DNA of 64,000 nt, taken from Advenella mandrilli. Its GTDB lineage: Bacteria; Pseudomonadota; Gammaproteobacteria; Burkholderiales; Burkholderiaceae_B. A program made the translations under genes and the position numbers. The stretch is from positions 62,001 through 126,000 of the forward strand of contig NZ_JAENGP010000002.1 of the NCBI RefSeq assembly GCF_016595155.1, read 5' to 3'. The notes below the pieces were generated by a model. It made no database searches and was not told the origin of the DNA. It saw only the letters and a program-made list of their open reading frames with translations. The first letter of the stretch is position 1; each line of letters begins with the position of its first letter. Positions 32,792-44,575 of this stretch are shown here, one piece after another.

Positions 32792-35336
32792 GCAGGGCCT
32801 TGCCATCTTTGCGAACCCGGAACTCGCCATATTTGGCCTGCGCGAAATGGTTGCCCTTGCCTTCGGGAAAAAAGTACTCGTGTGAGGCCAGGGATACGGT
32901 TCCGAAGGGGCCGGTTTTGTAACGCATGATGACTGTATTGCCATCGGCCAGAACCATACTGGGATAGGTTTCGGAAATACCGGCAAGCGATGCCACCCCT
33001 TTGTCATCTATAGCCAGAATGGCGTATCCTTGCGTTACTTTTTGAGCACTATCAGCATTTTCGGTAGATTTCTTTGCCCATACTGCCGTGCGCAAATGAT
33101 CCACCAGTTCAAAATTCAGCGACATATAGTCACCCTGCATCAGCGAGCGCGGATCAACCGGTGCCAGCGCCAGCACCACGCGCTGACCGGTTCGCAAAAT
33201 AGTTTCATTAGTCCAGATCCCCCAGTTGGCCACGGCCAATACCGACACCACACCCAGAGCCGTCATGAGCGGTAGCAAGCCGCGTGCTTTGGCGGGTGCT
33301 TCAGAAGTGGACAGTGCCTCTGGCGCCTGGACAGTTGCCATGGCGTGCTCTTCCTGGTCCTTGCGCAGCCAATGGCGGCAGGCAATGGTTACCGTCAGCA
33401 GCACCAGACCGGTGCCCAGTAGCAGGAAAGCCTTTTGCAGCAGGCTTAACTCCATCTGATAATAAAACATCCAGAGGAAGCCGATCATGGCTACCGTTCC
33501 GGCCCCCCCAAGGACCCAGTCACGGCACTGGTAAGCCAGCAGTACCAGTATCAGGCCATACACCACCCCATTGCCATTGCCCCAATACAGGCACAACACA
33601 AACACCAAGGCAGCGGCCAGCCAGGTAAACCGGCCCGCCCCTTCCTGCTTGCGCATGCCCCAAACCACCAGGGCCGCTGGCAGGAACTGGAATACAATAT
33701 TGCCCCAATTACCCACTTTCAAGGGGTTTAACCCCGCCAGGACAGTCCTGAACATGTCAAGCGGCCCCAAAACCTGCCCCAGGCCCGGTTCCCAGCTGGT
33801 TTCCACGGTATTGAATACTGTCAATACCAGCGTTGTCATGGCCAAAGCCCACGCCAGCGGACGCAGGCCGTTACGTTCATACTGATGCGTGCAAACAAAC
33901 AGCACCACCGAGGCCAGCGCCAGCCAGGGAACCGAATGCAAAGACAGTGTGAAAAATGCGACTTCGGTCGCCCTATAACTGTCATCAACCCACATAAAGG
34001 TATACAACACCAGCAATATCAATCCAATCGCCTGCGCGGCGGACAGGAAGCGCACCCACCCCTGTCTGAACATAACATAAACCGCCATGCTGACCGCGGC
34101 AATGGCACTGGCGTGCAGGCGCAACACTGCCCGCACTTCGGGGCTGAAGAAATCATCATGGATTTCCAACAGCGAGGCCGCCATCATGCCAAGTCCAATC
34201 AGCGCCAGCGAACCGGATACCAGGCCATCCTGACCCCGGTCTTTGCCTGAAAAACAGATCACGCCGGCAATCACCAGCAGCAGAATACCGCTACTCAGAA
34301 ACGACACGTTCATCATGGCCAGAAACAGGGCAAACAGCAGGGACACCACCATTACCACACAAACCATCAGCAAGTGAACCGGCCAGAGGCTCTTGTGACC
34401 GCGATCGGGATTGTTTTTGCGGTACAGACGATTAATCACAACGGCCCCCAGACCTGCCGTTAACAGCACCAGACTGGCAATCATGAAGAGCGCCAATTCA
34501 GGCATACGCCAGAAACTGAAAAAGCTCAAGGAACGGACCAATACCACGGCAGACAAAAACCCGACCAGGTTGGCCAGCATGAAATAATCCACCCGCCGGC
34601 GGCTGTAAAACCGGAAACCGGCCACAAACACCAAGGTGGGCACCACCCATACCAGCAGATCTGTCACACTGCTTTTAGCATTACCGTATCCACCATCATC
34701 AATGCCCAGCAAAGGCCAAAGACAAAAGAAACCCAGAAAACGCGGCACCAGCCTGAAGCGGTCACCCAAACGCGCAATATTGCATTCGGCCACCACCAGC
34801 AAAAGCAGGTTGAACCCGGCAAAAACCAGCGCCTGGTCATAATGCTGGCGACTTAACATGCCCCAAAAATCGTTCATGTACAATTGCCAGGCCAGGTTGA
34901 TGACCGCACACCATAGCAGGGCAAGCGCTGCATTAGGCGCTGCCAGCAAGAAAGGCAGCATCAAGGCCCCCCAGATGGCAAACAGGGTCCAGGGGTCGGC
35001 CCCCGTTTGATACACCTGGCCAATAAGTGCCAGCAGGGCACCGGTAATGACCGCAGCCAGAAACAAGGCTCCCTGACTGCCCGCTCCCGCTTTTGCCTGG
35101 CCGGTTTTTTTGGCAGTACGTAAATAAACCAGAAATGCCGACATGCAGGCAATTATAAATAAAAGCTGGATTCCAAGCAGTTTTTGCAAGCCTGAAAAGT
35201 AGCTCCAGTTTGCCGCAACCCAAGTAACCACGCCACTTGAGGCAAAGGAAACGCCCGCCACCAGAGCCAGGAAAACCAGGAATCCCTGCCAATAATTTAA
35301 AAATAAATATTTCAAATTGTCATCTTGCACTTGCAT
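32754..35336 (-). CDS. Large membrane protein: DUF2157 + DUF4401-like + GDYXXLXY domains fused
   Basis: An 860-residue polytopic protein with about twenty hydrophobic helices. The N-terminal portion ([11 protein letters not shown]..., [20 protein letters not shown]) is DUF2157-like. The middle (about 330-620) is DUF4401-like. The C-terminal periplasmic part contains the [14 protein letters not shown] motif, which defines GDYXXLXY proteins. In many genomes these are separate adjacent genes; here one frame encodes all. ATG 35336 has GAGG about eleven bases upstream; an earlier ATG at 35369 is less likely. It is inserted on the opposite strand between smg-gluQ and topB. Function unknown. Confidence 0.82.
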   Translation of the reverse strand: MQVQDDNLKYLFLNYWQGFLVFLALVAGVSFASSGVVTWVAANWSYFSGLQKLLGIQLLFIIACMSAFLVYLRTAKKTGQAKAGAGSQGALFLAAVITGALLALIGQVYQTGADPWTLFAIWGALMLPFLLAAPNAALALLWCAVINLAWQLYMNDFWGMLSRQHYDQALVFAGFNLLLLVVAECNIARLGDRFRLVPRFLGFFCLWPLLGIDDGGYGNAKSSVTDLLVWVVPTLVFVAGFRFYSRRRVDYFMLANLVGFLSAVVLVRSLSFFSFWRMPELALFMIASLVLLTAGLGAVVINRLYRKNNPDRGHKSLWPVHLLMVCVVMVVSLLFALFLAMMNVSFLSSGILLLVIAGVICFSGKDRGQDGLVSGSLALIGLGMMAASLLEIHDDFFSPEVRAVLRLHASAIAAVSMAVYVMFRQGWVRFLSAAQAIGLILLVLYTFMWVDDSYRATEVAFFTLSLHSVPWLALASVVLFVCTHQYERNGLRPLAWALAMTTLVLTVFNTVETSWEPGLGQVLGPLDMFRTVLAGLNPLKVGNWGNIVFQFLPAALVVWGMRKQEGAGRFTWLAAALVFVLCLYWGNGNGVVYGLILVLLAYQCRDWVLGGAGTVAMIGFLWMFYYQMELSLLQKAFLLLGTGLVLLTVTIACRHWLRKDQEEHAMATVQAPEALSTSEAPAKARGLLPLMTALGVVSVLAVANWGIWTNETILRTGQRVVLALAPVDPRSLMQGDYMSLNFELVDHLRTAVWAKKSTENADSAQKVTQGYAILAIDDKGVASLAGISETYPSMVLADGNTVIMRYKTGPFGTVSLASHEYFFPEGKGNHFAQAKYGEFRVRKDGKALLSGLLDENLNQL

Positions 35337-35480
35337 GAACTGTTTTTCCTCTCGTATTATCCACGCCATACACTTATTAAAACCGGATCGGGTTTCACCA
35401 TTTTGGTGAAACAGGCAGTATCGTAACGCTATATTTTATAAGATACTCCCAAAGTCCACGGTTTGGATACTCGGAAGCAT

Positions 35481-38183
<2,703 letters not shown>

Positions 38184-38199
38184 TCCTGTTCCAGACCAA

Positions 38200-38224
38200 G
38201 CCCTGCAGGCATCTTCTGCAGGGC
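38200..38224. other. Hairpin between topB and hemN
   Basis: GCCCTGCAG (38200-38208) and CTGCAGGGC (38216-38224) form a perfect 9-bp stem with a 7-base loop, 17 bases after the topB stop. No T-tract follows, so it may be a processing or Rho-assisted site rather than an intrinsic terminator. Confidence 0.55.
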
Positions 38225-38243
38225 GTAACCGGCATTGAAAGGC

Positions 38244-39605
38244 ATGAGCAATTTTATCCAAAAGTACAATATTCCAGGTCCCCGCTACACCAGCTACCCA
38301 ACCGTTCCCTACTGGGACGAGGCCTGTTTTACGGTGGATTCATATAAAGAAACCCTGGTCCGCAGTTTCAATGAATCCAATGCTTCCGAAGGCATCAGCC
38401 TGTACATTCACCTGCCTTTTTGTGAAAGCCTGTGTACTTTTTGTGCCTGTCATAAACGCATTACCAAAAAGCATGCGGTTGAAGGTCCCTACATTGATGC
38501 CGTTATCAAAGAATGGAATATGTACCTGGAACTGCTGGGCAGCAAGCCCCGAATCAGGGAAATCCACCTGGGTGGCGGCACCCCCACTTTTTTCAGCACC
38601 GAAAACCTGACCCGTTTGCTGCGGGCAATTTTTGATACGTCCGAGATTGCCCCCGATCACGAGTTCAGCTTTGAGGGCCACCCCAACAATACCCGCCGCG
38701 AACACCTGGAAACCCTGTATGAACTGGGTTTCAGGCGCGTCAGCTTTGGGGTACAGGATTACGACCCGATGGTGCAAAAAGCCATCCACCGGATCCAGCC
38801 TTATGAAAACGTTTTCAATGTGACCGATGCCTCACGCAAGATCGGCTATCACAGCATTAGCCATGACCTGATTTTCGGCCTGCCGTTCCAGACCTGGAAA
38901 TCCATGGAAACCACCATCAAGCGCACCATTTCCCTGAAGCCTGATCGCCTGGCGTTCTATTCCTATGCGCATGTACCCTGGATCAAGGGAGTTGGCCAGC
39001 GCGGTTACGATGAAAATGATTTGCCCAGCGGCGAAGAAAAACGCGCCCTGTATGAAAACGGCAAAAAGCTGCTGGAAGAACTGGGTTATGTTGAAATTGG
39101 CATGGACCACTTTGCCTTGCCAACCGACGAACTTTACCAGTCCATGCTGAATAAAAAGCTGCACCGTAACTTCATGGGTTATACCTCTTCCTCTACCCAG
39201 CTCATGATTGGCCTGGGCGTTTCAGCCATTAGCGATTCCTGGTATGCCTTTGCCCAGAACGAAAAAGTGATTGAAGACTATTATGCCCGCCTGGAAAAGA
39301 ACGAGTTGCCGCTTTATCGTGGCCATATCCTGGACCAGGAAGACCTGGTTATCCGCCGGCATATCCTGAACCTGATGTGCCTGCAATCCACCCGCTGGGA
39401 CCAGCCCGAACAGCAATTTCCAGAGTTGCCCCAGGTGATTGAGCGCCTGCGCGAAATGGAAACCGATGGCCTGATCAACATTTTGCCCAACGGGATTGAT
39501 ATTACCGAAGAGGGCCGCACGTTTTCACGCAATATCTGCATGGCCTTTGACCTGCGCATGCTGCGCGAGCAGCCCGGCACCCGTATTTTTTCAATGACTG
39601 TATAA
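38244..39605 (+). CDS. hemN: Oxygen-independent coproporphyrinogen III oxidase
   Basis: A 453-residue radical-SAM enzyme. The 4Fe-4S cluster is bound by Cys60, Cys64 and Cys67 in LPFCESLCTFCAC (CxxxCxxC), with HLGGGTPTFF and FEGHPNNT following for SAM binding; the N-terminal YNIPGPRYTSYP and RNFMGYT segments are specific to HemN rather than the heme chaperone HemW. ATG 38244 is chosen over TTG 38235. It converts coproporphyrinogen III to protoporphyrinogen IX without oxygen, so heme can be made anaerobically. It is followed at 3 bases by a methyltransferase gene. Confidence 0.94.
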   Translation: MSNFIQKYNIPGPRYTSYPTVPYWDEACFTVDSYKETLVRSFNESNASEGISLYIHLPFCESLCTFCACHKRITKKHAVEGPYIDAVIKEWNMYLELLGSKPRIREIHLGGGTPTFFSTENLTRLLRAIFDTSEIAPDHEFSFEGHPNNTRREHLETLYELGFRRVSFGVQDYDPMVQKAIHRIQPYENVFNVTDASRKIGYHSISHDLIFGLPFQTWKSMETTIKRTISLKPDRLAFYSYAHVPWIKGVGQRGYDENDLPSGEEKRALYENGKKLLEELGYVEIGMDHFALPTDELYQSMLNKKLHRNFMGYTSSSTQLMIGLGVSAISDSWYAFAQNEKVIEDYYARLEKNELPLYRGHILDQEDLVIRRHILNLMCLQSTRWDQPEQQFPELPQVIERLREMETDGLINILPNGIDITEEGRTFSRNICMAFDLRMLREQPGTRIFSMTV

Positions 39606-39608
39606 GCA

Positions 39609-40430
39609 ATGAGCCTGATCCCCGAAATAAAGCCCCAGCAATCGATTGAATTGCTCAAAGAGCTCCATATCCTGACCCGTGACGGAAAAATCAACCAGGA
39701 CACGCGTCGCAAGCTTAAACAGGTATATCACCTGTACCAGTTCATTGAACCGTTAATGGCCGATGTGCTTAAGCAAAAAGACAGCCTGAGCCTGGTGGAC
39801 CATGGCGCGGGCAAGTCTTACCTGGGTTTCATTTTGTATGACCTGTTCCTGAAAGAGCACACCGGTGCGCATGTTTACGGCATTGAAACCCGTGCCGAAC
39901 TGGTGGACAAATCGGAAGCGCTGGCGCAGCGGCTGGGGTTTGAGGGCATGTCATTTCTGGCCATGACCGTAGAGGAATCGATGGCCTCAACGCAGTTACC
40001 CGAAAAAATTGATATCGTGACAGCCCTGCATGCCTGTAATACCGCCACTGATGACGCCATCCGCTTTGCCCTGAACCGGGATGCGCAATATATTGTGCTG
40101 GTGCCCTGTTGCCAGGCCGAAGTGGCGGCCGCCCTGCGTACCAACAAAGGCAGTACGCTGGGCAAAACCCCCCTGTCCGAACTGTGGCGTCACCCGATTC
40201 ATACCCGTGAATTTGGCAGCCAGCTCACCAATGTCTTACGCTGCCTGCAACTGGAGGCCCGTGGCTACCAGCTAACCGTGACTGAACTGGTAGGCTGGGA
40301 ACACTCCATGAAAAACGAGTTGATCATTGCCAAGAAAACCGGCGGATTCAAAAAAAGCGCCCATGAGCGCCAGTTGCAAATCCTCAAAGAATGCCACCTT
40401 GAGGGACTGGCCGACCGCTTTGCCTACTAA
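39609..40430 (+). CDS. SAM-dependent methyltransferase (methyltransferase-32-like)
   Basis: A 273-residue protein with a Rossmann-type methyltransferase core: SLVDHGAGKSYLGFILYDLFL (about 61-81) is motif I, followed by VYGIETRAELVD. DIVTALHACNTATDDAIRFAL and IVLVPCCQAEVAAAL belong to the group related to METTL/GSTCD-like methyltransferases. The second half includes WEHSMKNELIIAKK, a usual end segment. The substrate is unknown; RNA or a small molecule is possible. It is 3 bases downstream of hemN and co-transcribed. Confidence 0.82.
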   Translation: MSLIPEIKPQQSIELLKELHILTRDGKINQDTRRKLKQVYHLYQFIEPLMADVLKQKDSLSLVDHGAGKSYLGFILYDLFLKEHTGAHVYGIETRAELVDKSEALAQRLGFEGMSFLAMTVEESMASTQLPEKIDIVTALHACNTATDDAIRFALNRDAQYIVLVPCCQAEVAAALRTNKGSTLGKTPLSELWRHPIHTREFGSQLTNVLRCLQLEARGYQLTVTELVGWEHSMKNELIIAKKTGGFKKSAHERQLQILKECHLEGLADRFAY

Positions 40431-40448
40431 CTGACCCAATAAAAACCA

Positions 40449-40472
40449 GTTACCACGCTGGAGCGTGGTAAC
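40449..40472. repeat. GTTACCACGC hairpin between convergent genes
   Basis: GTTACCACGC (40449-40458) TGGA GCGTGGTAAC (40463-40472): a perfect 10-bp stem with a four-base loop between the convergent methyltransferase and peroxidase genes. It resembles dispersed short palindromic repeats of proteobacteria; a degraded relative (GCATTTCCACACGG..., near 13672) occurs in this window. No T-tract follows. Confidence 0.65.
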
Positions 40473-40489
40473 GAGTTACGAGGATACAG

Positions 40490-41071
40490 TTAAGGGAAGA
40501 CCGGTTCACCCAGGTTTAGCATTAAACGGTTGGCCCAACCAAAGATGGAAGCCGCGTGAATGATGTCCAGGATTTCCTTTTCAGTCATGCCCAGGTCTTT
40601 CAGGGCTTGTACAAGCGAGGCATCAAAATCCTCAGGAGATTCGGTTAACGCTGTGGCCAATCTGATAATGGCTTTATCGCGCTCATTGTCGCCGGCAGTG
40701 GCCGGGTCTGTAAAGACATCAGCCACAATCTGGTTGCGCTTGGCCAACTGCTCAAAACGCTGGGCATGTACCGAGGCACAGTAGACGCAGCCATTAATGC
40801 GGGAAACGGTTAGGGCAGCCAGTTCACGGTCGGCCCGGTGTACGCCACCCGGTGCATACATAATGGCGTTATAGGTTTCCGAACGGTGATCCAGAATTTC
40901 GGGTTCATGGACCAGCAACAGGTAATAATCAGATGTCTTGGCCTGCGGATGACTGGCTTCCAGAATCCTGACCTGCTCGGGCGTGGCGGTTTCAACATTG
41001 ACGACGTCCAGCCAGGCTTTCCAGTCCAGGCTTTCATTGGTGAAACCATTAATCTTGATGAACTCACTCAT
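40490..41071 (-). CDS. Alkylhydroperoxidase (AhpD/CMD-fold) domain protein, Avi_7169-like
   Basis: A 193-residue CMD-fold protein. The redox pair is in NGCVYCASVHAQRFEQLA (Cys-x-x-Cys plus downstream His, about 97-114), with the preceding acidic residue in DRELAALTVSRI, as in AhpD peroxidases. The N-terminal 60-residue extension and C-terminal IHAASIFGWANRLMLNLGEPVF fit the peroxidase-related subfamily that TIGRFAM names after Avi_7169. The gene is last in a nine-gene operon and overlaps its neighbour as ATGA. Reduction of a hydroperoxide linked to the flavin monooxygenase of the operon is inferred. Confidence 0.85.
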   Translation of the reverse strand: MSEFIKINGFTNESLDWKAWLDVVNVETATPEQVRILEASHPQAKTSDYYLLLVHEPEILDHRSETYNAIMYAPGGVHRADRELAALTVSRINGCVYCASVHAQRFEQLAKRNQIVADVFTDPATAGDNERDKAIIRLATALTESPEDFDASLVQALKDLGMTEKEILDIIHAASIFGWANRLMLNLGEPVFP

Positions 41072-41586
41072 GCTGTTTTCTCCAATGCCTGCATGGCTTT
41101 AAGACCGGCAACCAGGCGAATCTGATAGGACAGGAAAGCAATCAACTGGGCCAGCGCCACAATATCTGGCGTGGCCACACCCGCCTGCTTAAGCGCCAGC
41201 AAGGCGGCCTTGTCACCTTCCACGGGTTTCTGGACCAGCTTGCGGGTAAAGACCAGAATGGCTTCCAGCACACTGTCATTAACCCCGTCAAGTTGGCCAC
41301 TTTCCACGGCTTCAATCAAGACCTCGGGCACATTATGCTCGCGAGCCTGTTCCAGATAGTGTTCCGCCAGTTCATTGGCACCAGACAGGCGGCTGGCATA
41401 CAGGGCCACCAGCCAGCGGTACGTTAGCGACAGGCCAACAGCAGGGCTAAACAAGGCTTCGTAGCTGGCCTGCGTGCCTTTAAGTACTTTTGTCCTGAAA
41501 TGCCTTGCTGCATGGGTACTGCCTTGCGGGTCCAAGCCCAGCAAGTCATCAATCAGGTCGGTTGAATCAGAATTGCTCATCATCAT
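41068..41586 (-). CDS. CMD-domain protein without cysteines, Avi_7170-like
   Basis: A 172-residue CMD-fold protein: ALFSPAVGLSLTYRWLVALYASRLSGANELAEHYLEQA corresponds to the AhpD-like helices. It has no cysteine at all, so the CxxC redox site is lost. It is the usual partner of the cysteine-bearing CMD protein, with which it overlaps (ATGA at 41068-41071). TIGRFAM lists it as the Avi_7170 family. A structural or substrate-binding role in a hetero-oligomer with the catalytic partner is a reasonable inference. Five bases separate it from the BAAT-like gene. Confidence 0.82.
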   Translation of the reverse strand: MMMSNSDSTDLIDDLLGLDPQGSTHAARHFRTKVLKGTQASYEALFSPAVGLSLTYRWLVALYASRLSGANELAEHYLEQAREHNVPEVLIEAVESGQLDGVNDSVLEAILVFTRKLVQKPVEGDKAALLALKQAGVATPDIVALAQLIAFLSYQIRLVAGLKAMQALEKTA

Positions 41587-41591
41587 TCCTT

Positions 41592-42935
41592 TTATTTTGA
41601 ATTTAAAACATTGTTTTTATCGGAGCCATCATCTTCCTGCAGATCATGATTCAGCACGGCCTCGGACAGGAATTTCTTGATTCCGCCCCAAGTCCGTTCG
41701 TCTGAGCGGGCATTGGTATCGGCACGGCCACCACTGGTACTGATTTTGCCAGACACCGGATGGGTATACACCAGCTGTGTCGTGGGCACATACGGAAAAA
41801 CAATGCTGTGACCGGCATCTTGTGTATCTATCCAGTGAACATCATAAGGAAAATTAACGGCTTTAAGACGGTCATACACCATCTTGCTGTACAGGCTGGA
41901 CGGCCAGGAACCGTCATCAGTGGCTGACAGCAAAATAACCGGCCCCTTGATGTTTTCCACCTGAATGCGGGCCCGCTCAACCGCCTCCTTGTCTTGCAAG
42001 GCGGTCAGAATGGCCTTTTCATGCCGATGGGGTGGTGGCCCTTCATCAAAAGGCGCCCAGGTGGCGGTTTTATTGTCTTTCCAGAGGTGCGGAATTTCCT
42101 GGCCATTCAGCAACCAGGCCGGGCCATCACGTCCCACTTTCGGATCGGCCGCATTCTGCCCGCTGTGCACCAGTGCAGCCGGCACATAAGCCACCACGGC
42201 AGACACATCATCGGGAAACAGGCTGCCCAGCAACAGGACCAGTTCGCCACCGCGCGATTGTCCGTTAATGGCCACAAAATCCTTGTAAGGTTTATGGGTT
42301 TTACGCAACCAGTCCAGCCCCTTTTTGAAATATTCCAGGGGCGTGTTGGAAATGTAGTCGGACAGACCCGGCGCCTTGAAATAGGCCAGCGCAAAAGCCA
42401 GGTAGCCATGCGAAGCATAAAGGGCGGCCCGAGGTTCGTTAATACCGCCCCCCGAACCGTTCATGATCATGATGGCCGGATGCGGGCCGGCCGAGGCAGG
42501 CATAAACAGAGTGCCCACCAGGCCTTCTTCCCTGATTTCGATCCATTTTACCCCTTCGCCGGCCAGGCGCTGAGTAAACCGGCCCTGCAGCACACGGTCA
42601 TCATAGGCAACCCGGATGTCAGTTTCCAAAGGACTTAAGACATTAAGCGGAAAAACCTCACGCTCACCTGCCCTGGCCGGTGTTTGTGACCAAATCATGC
42701 CCATGGCGGACACGCCTGAATACGAGCCGTCCAGCGGTGCATGCAGACTTAAGTCCACCACACCGTCGCGATCGGCCTGGAACCGTGCCCTGCTTTGCCA
42801 CAATGTCCCATTGCCGCGCAGCGTAGAGGCGGTGATAATCACCACCGTTTCGGGCACCAGGCATTCAATCCGGATCGTGCGGGGCACATCGATCAGTGCA
42901 TCCTGTGGCGTGATGATTAATTTCGCTCTTGTCAT
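41592..42935 (-). CDS. Acyl-CoA thioesterase/BAAT-like alpha/beta hydrolase
   Basis: A 447-residue protein with the BAAT architecture: an N-terminal immunoglobulin-like domain (about 1-125, LHAPLDGSYSGVSAMGMIWSQ) and a C-terminal alpha/beta hydrolase. The nucleophile elbow is VAINGQSRGGELVLLL, with Ser in GQSRGG, and the histidine is expected in DTQDAGHSIVFPYVP. MIMNGSGGGINEPRA forms the oxyanion region. Bile-acid-CoA or acyl-CoA thioester or amide hydrolysis is typical of the family. Here it lies between the ABC binding protein and the CMD pair, so it may release or activate the imported ligand. Confidence 0.85.
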   Translation of the reverse strand: MTRAKLIITPQDALIDVPRTIRIECLVPETVVIITASTLRGNGTLWQSRARFQADRDGVVDLSLHAPLDGSYSGVSAMGMIWSQTPARAGEREVFPLNVLSPLETDIRVAYDDRVLQGRFTQRLAGEGVKWIEIREEGLVGTLFMPASAGPHPAIMIMNGSGGGINEPRAALYASHGYLAFALAYFKAPGLSDYISNTPLEYFKKGLDWLRKTHKPYKDFVAINGQSRGGELVLLLGSLFPDDVSAVVAYVPAALVHSGQNAADPKVGRDGPAWLLNGQEIPHLWKDNKTATWAPFDEGPPPHRHEKAILTALQDKEAVERARIQVENIKGPVILLSATDDGSWPSSLYSKMVYDRLKAVNFPYDVHWIDTQDAGHSIVFPYVPTTQLVYTHPVSGKISTSGGRADTNARSDERTWGGIKKFLSEAVLNHDLQEDDGSDKNNVLNSK

Positions 42936-42941
42936 ATAAAC

Positions 42942-44507
42942 TTATTCCTTGGAAACCATGGCTGGCACCGTACGGTCTGAACTTAAGGGTTTAACCACCA
43001 GGCCTTTTTTGGCTGCCCAAATGTTTTTGTAATGAAACAGCGGGATCACACCCACTTCTTCAGAAACCGTTACCGCCGCATCGCGCATGATGGCCTCACG
43101 TTTGGCATCATCAAACTCGGTGGTGACCTGGGCCAGGTAGCCGTCCAGTTTTTCGCTACTGTAATGGCCCCAGTTAGAGGCGCCCAGGCCTTTATCAGGA
43201 TCAACCGTTGCCAAAATATTCACCATGGCATAGCTGGCCTCGCCCGTACCGTTACCCCATGCAATTACAGACATGGCATATTCATTCTTGCGGGCAGCGC
43301 TGGAATAAACCGCCCAGGGCACGACTTCAACATTGGTTTTAACGCCAATCCGGGTCCAGAACTGGGCCACCGCCTGGATGGTTTCAGGTGCCAGCGGGTA
43401 ACGATCGGTGGGCACGTGAACCGTCAGTTTGAACCCTTCAGGGTAACCGGCTTCGGCCAGCAGGGCCTTGGCTTTTTCGGCATCAAAGGCAATCGGTTTA
43501 ATATCGGGGTTATAGCCAATGGAGCCTTCGGGCATCCACTGGCTGGCCACTGTTACACCACCTTGCAAGATACGGTCGGCAATGGCTTCGCGGTTAATGG
43601 CCAGTGACAGCGCCTCGCGTACCCTTGCATCCAGTAGCGGGTTTTTGTCCAGGGGCTTGTCGTTGTTGTCGGTAATATATTGGTTAACATCCGGATTAAA
43701 GCTGGGTTGCAGCAAGAAAACACGCAGGCCGTTATAGGGGAACACGCTGACTTTGGGTTCTTTTTGCAGCTTGGGCAAGTCAGACACCGATACTTTATCG
43801 ATCACGTCAACATCACCGGCCAGCAAAGCGGCGGTGCGGGAAGCGGCATTGGCGGTATAAATGTAATCCACCTTGTCCCAGACTGGCTGTTCAGCCCAGT
43901 AGTTGGGATTTTTTTCGGCCACAATGCGGGCACCGGGTGTATAAGAGGAGAGTTTGTAAGGACCGGTGCCAATCAGTGCCTTGCCCGAATTGAAATCTTC
44001 ACTGCCGGCATTTTCGGTGCCATGCTTGCTCACGATATGCACCGAAGCCAGGTTCAGGGGCAAATCAGGATTGGGTACATTGGTCTTGATGATCAGGGTT
44101 TCCGGGTCCTGGACCGTGATGCTTTCAATTGTGCGCACATAGCCGGTAAACGGCGCCACTGAACCGGGCACCTTGTTAATCAGGCGGTTAATGGAATACA
44201 CCACGTCTTCAGCCACAAAGGGCTCGCCGTCACTCCATTTAACCCCCTGGCGCAGCTTGAATTCCCAGGTGTTCGGGTCGATGTTTTTCCAGCTGGTGGC
44301 CAGGCCGGGCAACAGTTTGTTGTAGTAGTTGTTTACCAGCATGTCAAAAAAGAACAATCCGGCCGAACGGTCACCGGCAAAGTTGTTCAATTGGGGATCC
44401 AGTGACGACAGGTTGTCGGCAAAGGCGATTTTCAGGTCTTCCGCCTGGGCCAGGCTGCCGGCAGACAATACGCCTGCGGCTACTATTGCTAATAATCGTT
44501 TTTTCAT
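42942..44507 (-). CDS. ABC transporter substrate-binding protein, peptide/opine family 5 (KPN_01854-like)
   Basis: A 521-residue periplasmic protein with a signal peptide ending at SLAQA (about residue 23). SBP family 5 features include LKIAFADNLSSLDPQ, the TWEFKLRQGVKWSDGEPFVAEDVVYSINR segment (about 85-113) and IGTGPYKLSSYTPGARIVAEKNPNYW. It is encoded with two permeases and two ATPases, so it delivers a peptide-like or amphiphilic ligand to a complete importer. ATG 44507 has GGAAGGAAA upstream. Presence with the CMD pair matches the conserved locus TIGRFAM describes for the KPN_01854 family. There are 68 non-coding bases to the preceding ATPase gene. Confidence 0.9.
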   Translation of the reverse strand: MKKRLLAIVAAGVLSAGSLAQAEDLKIAFADNLSSLDPQLNNFAGDRSAGLFFFDMLVNNYYNKLLPGLATSWKNIDPNTWEFKLRQGVKWSDGEPFVAEDVVYSINRLINKVPGSVAPFTGYVRTIESITVQDPETLIIKTNVPNPDLPLNLASVHIVSKHGTENAGSEDFNSGKALIGTGPYKLSSYTPGARIVAEKNPNYWAEQPVWDKVDYIYTANAASRTAALLAGDVDVIDKVSVSDLPKLQKEPKVSVFPYNGLRVFLLQPSFNPDVNQYITDNNDKPLDKNPLLDARVREALSLAINREAIADRILQGGVTVASQWMPEGSIGYNPDIKPIAFDAEKAKALLAEAGYPEGFKLTVHVPTDRYPLAPETIQAVAQFWTRIGVKTNVEVVPWAVYSSAARKNEYAMSVIAWGNGTGEASYAMVNILATVDPDKGLGASNWGHYSSEKLDGYLAQVTTEFDDAKREAIMRDAAVTVSEEVGVIPLFHYKNIWAAKKGLVVKPLSSDRTVPAMVSKE

Positions 44508-44575
44508 TTCAGTTTCCTTCCTTTTTTCAAACAAGCGTTCAATTTGTTTAATTTTAAATTTATGAGGCCATCTTT

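Noticed and set aside
41994-42638. Plus-strand open frame of about 214 codons
   Set aside because: Antisense to the BAAT-like hydrolase; no recognisable domain or start signal.
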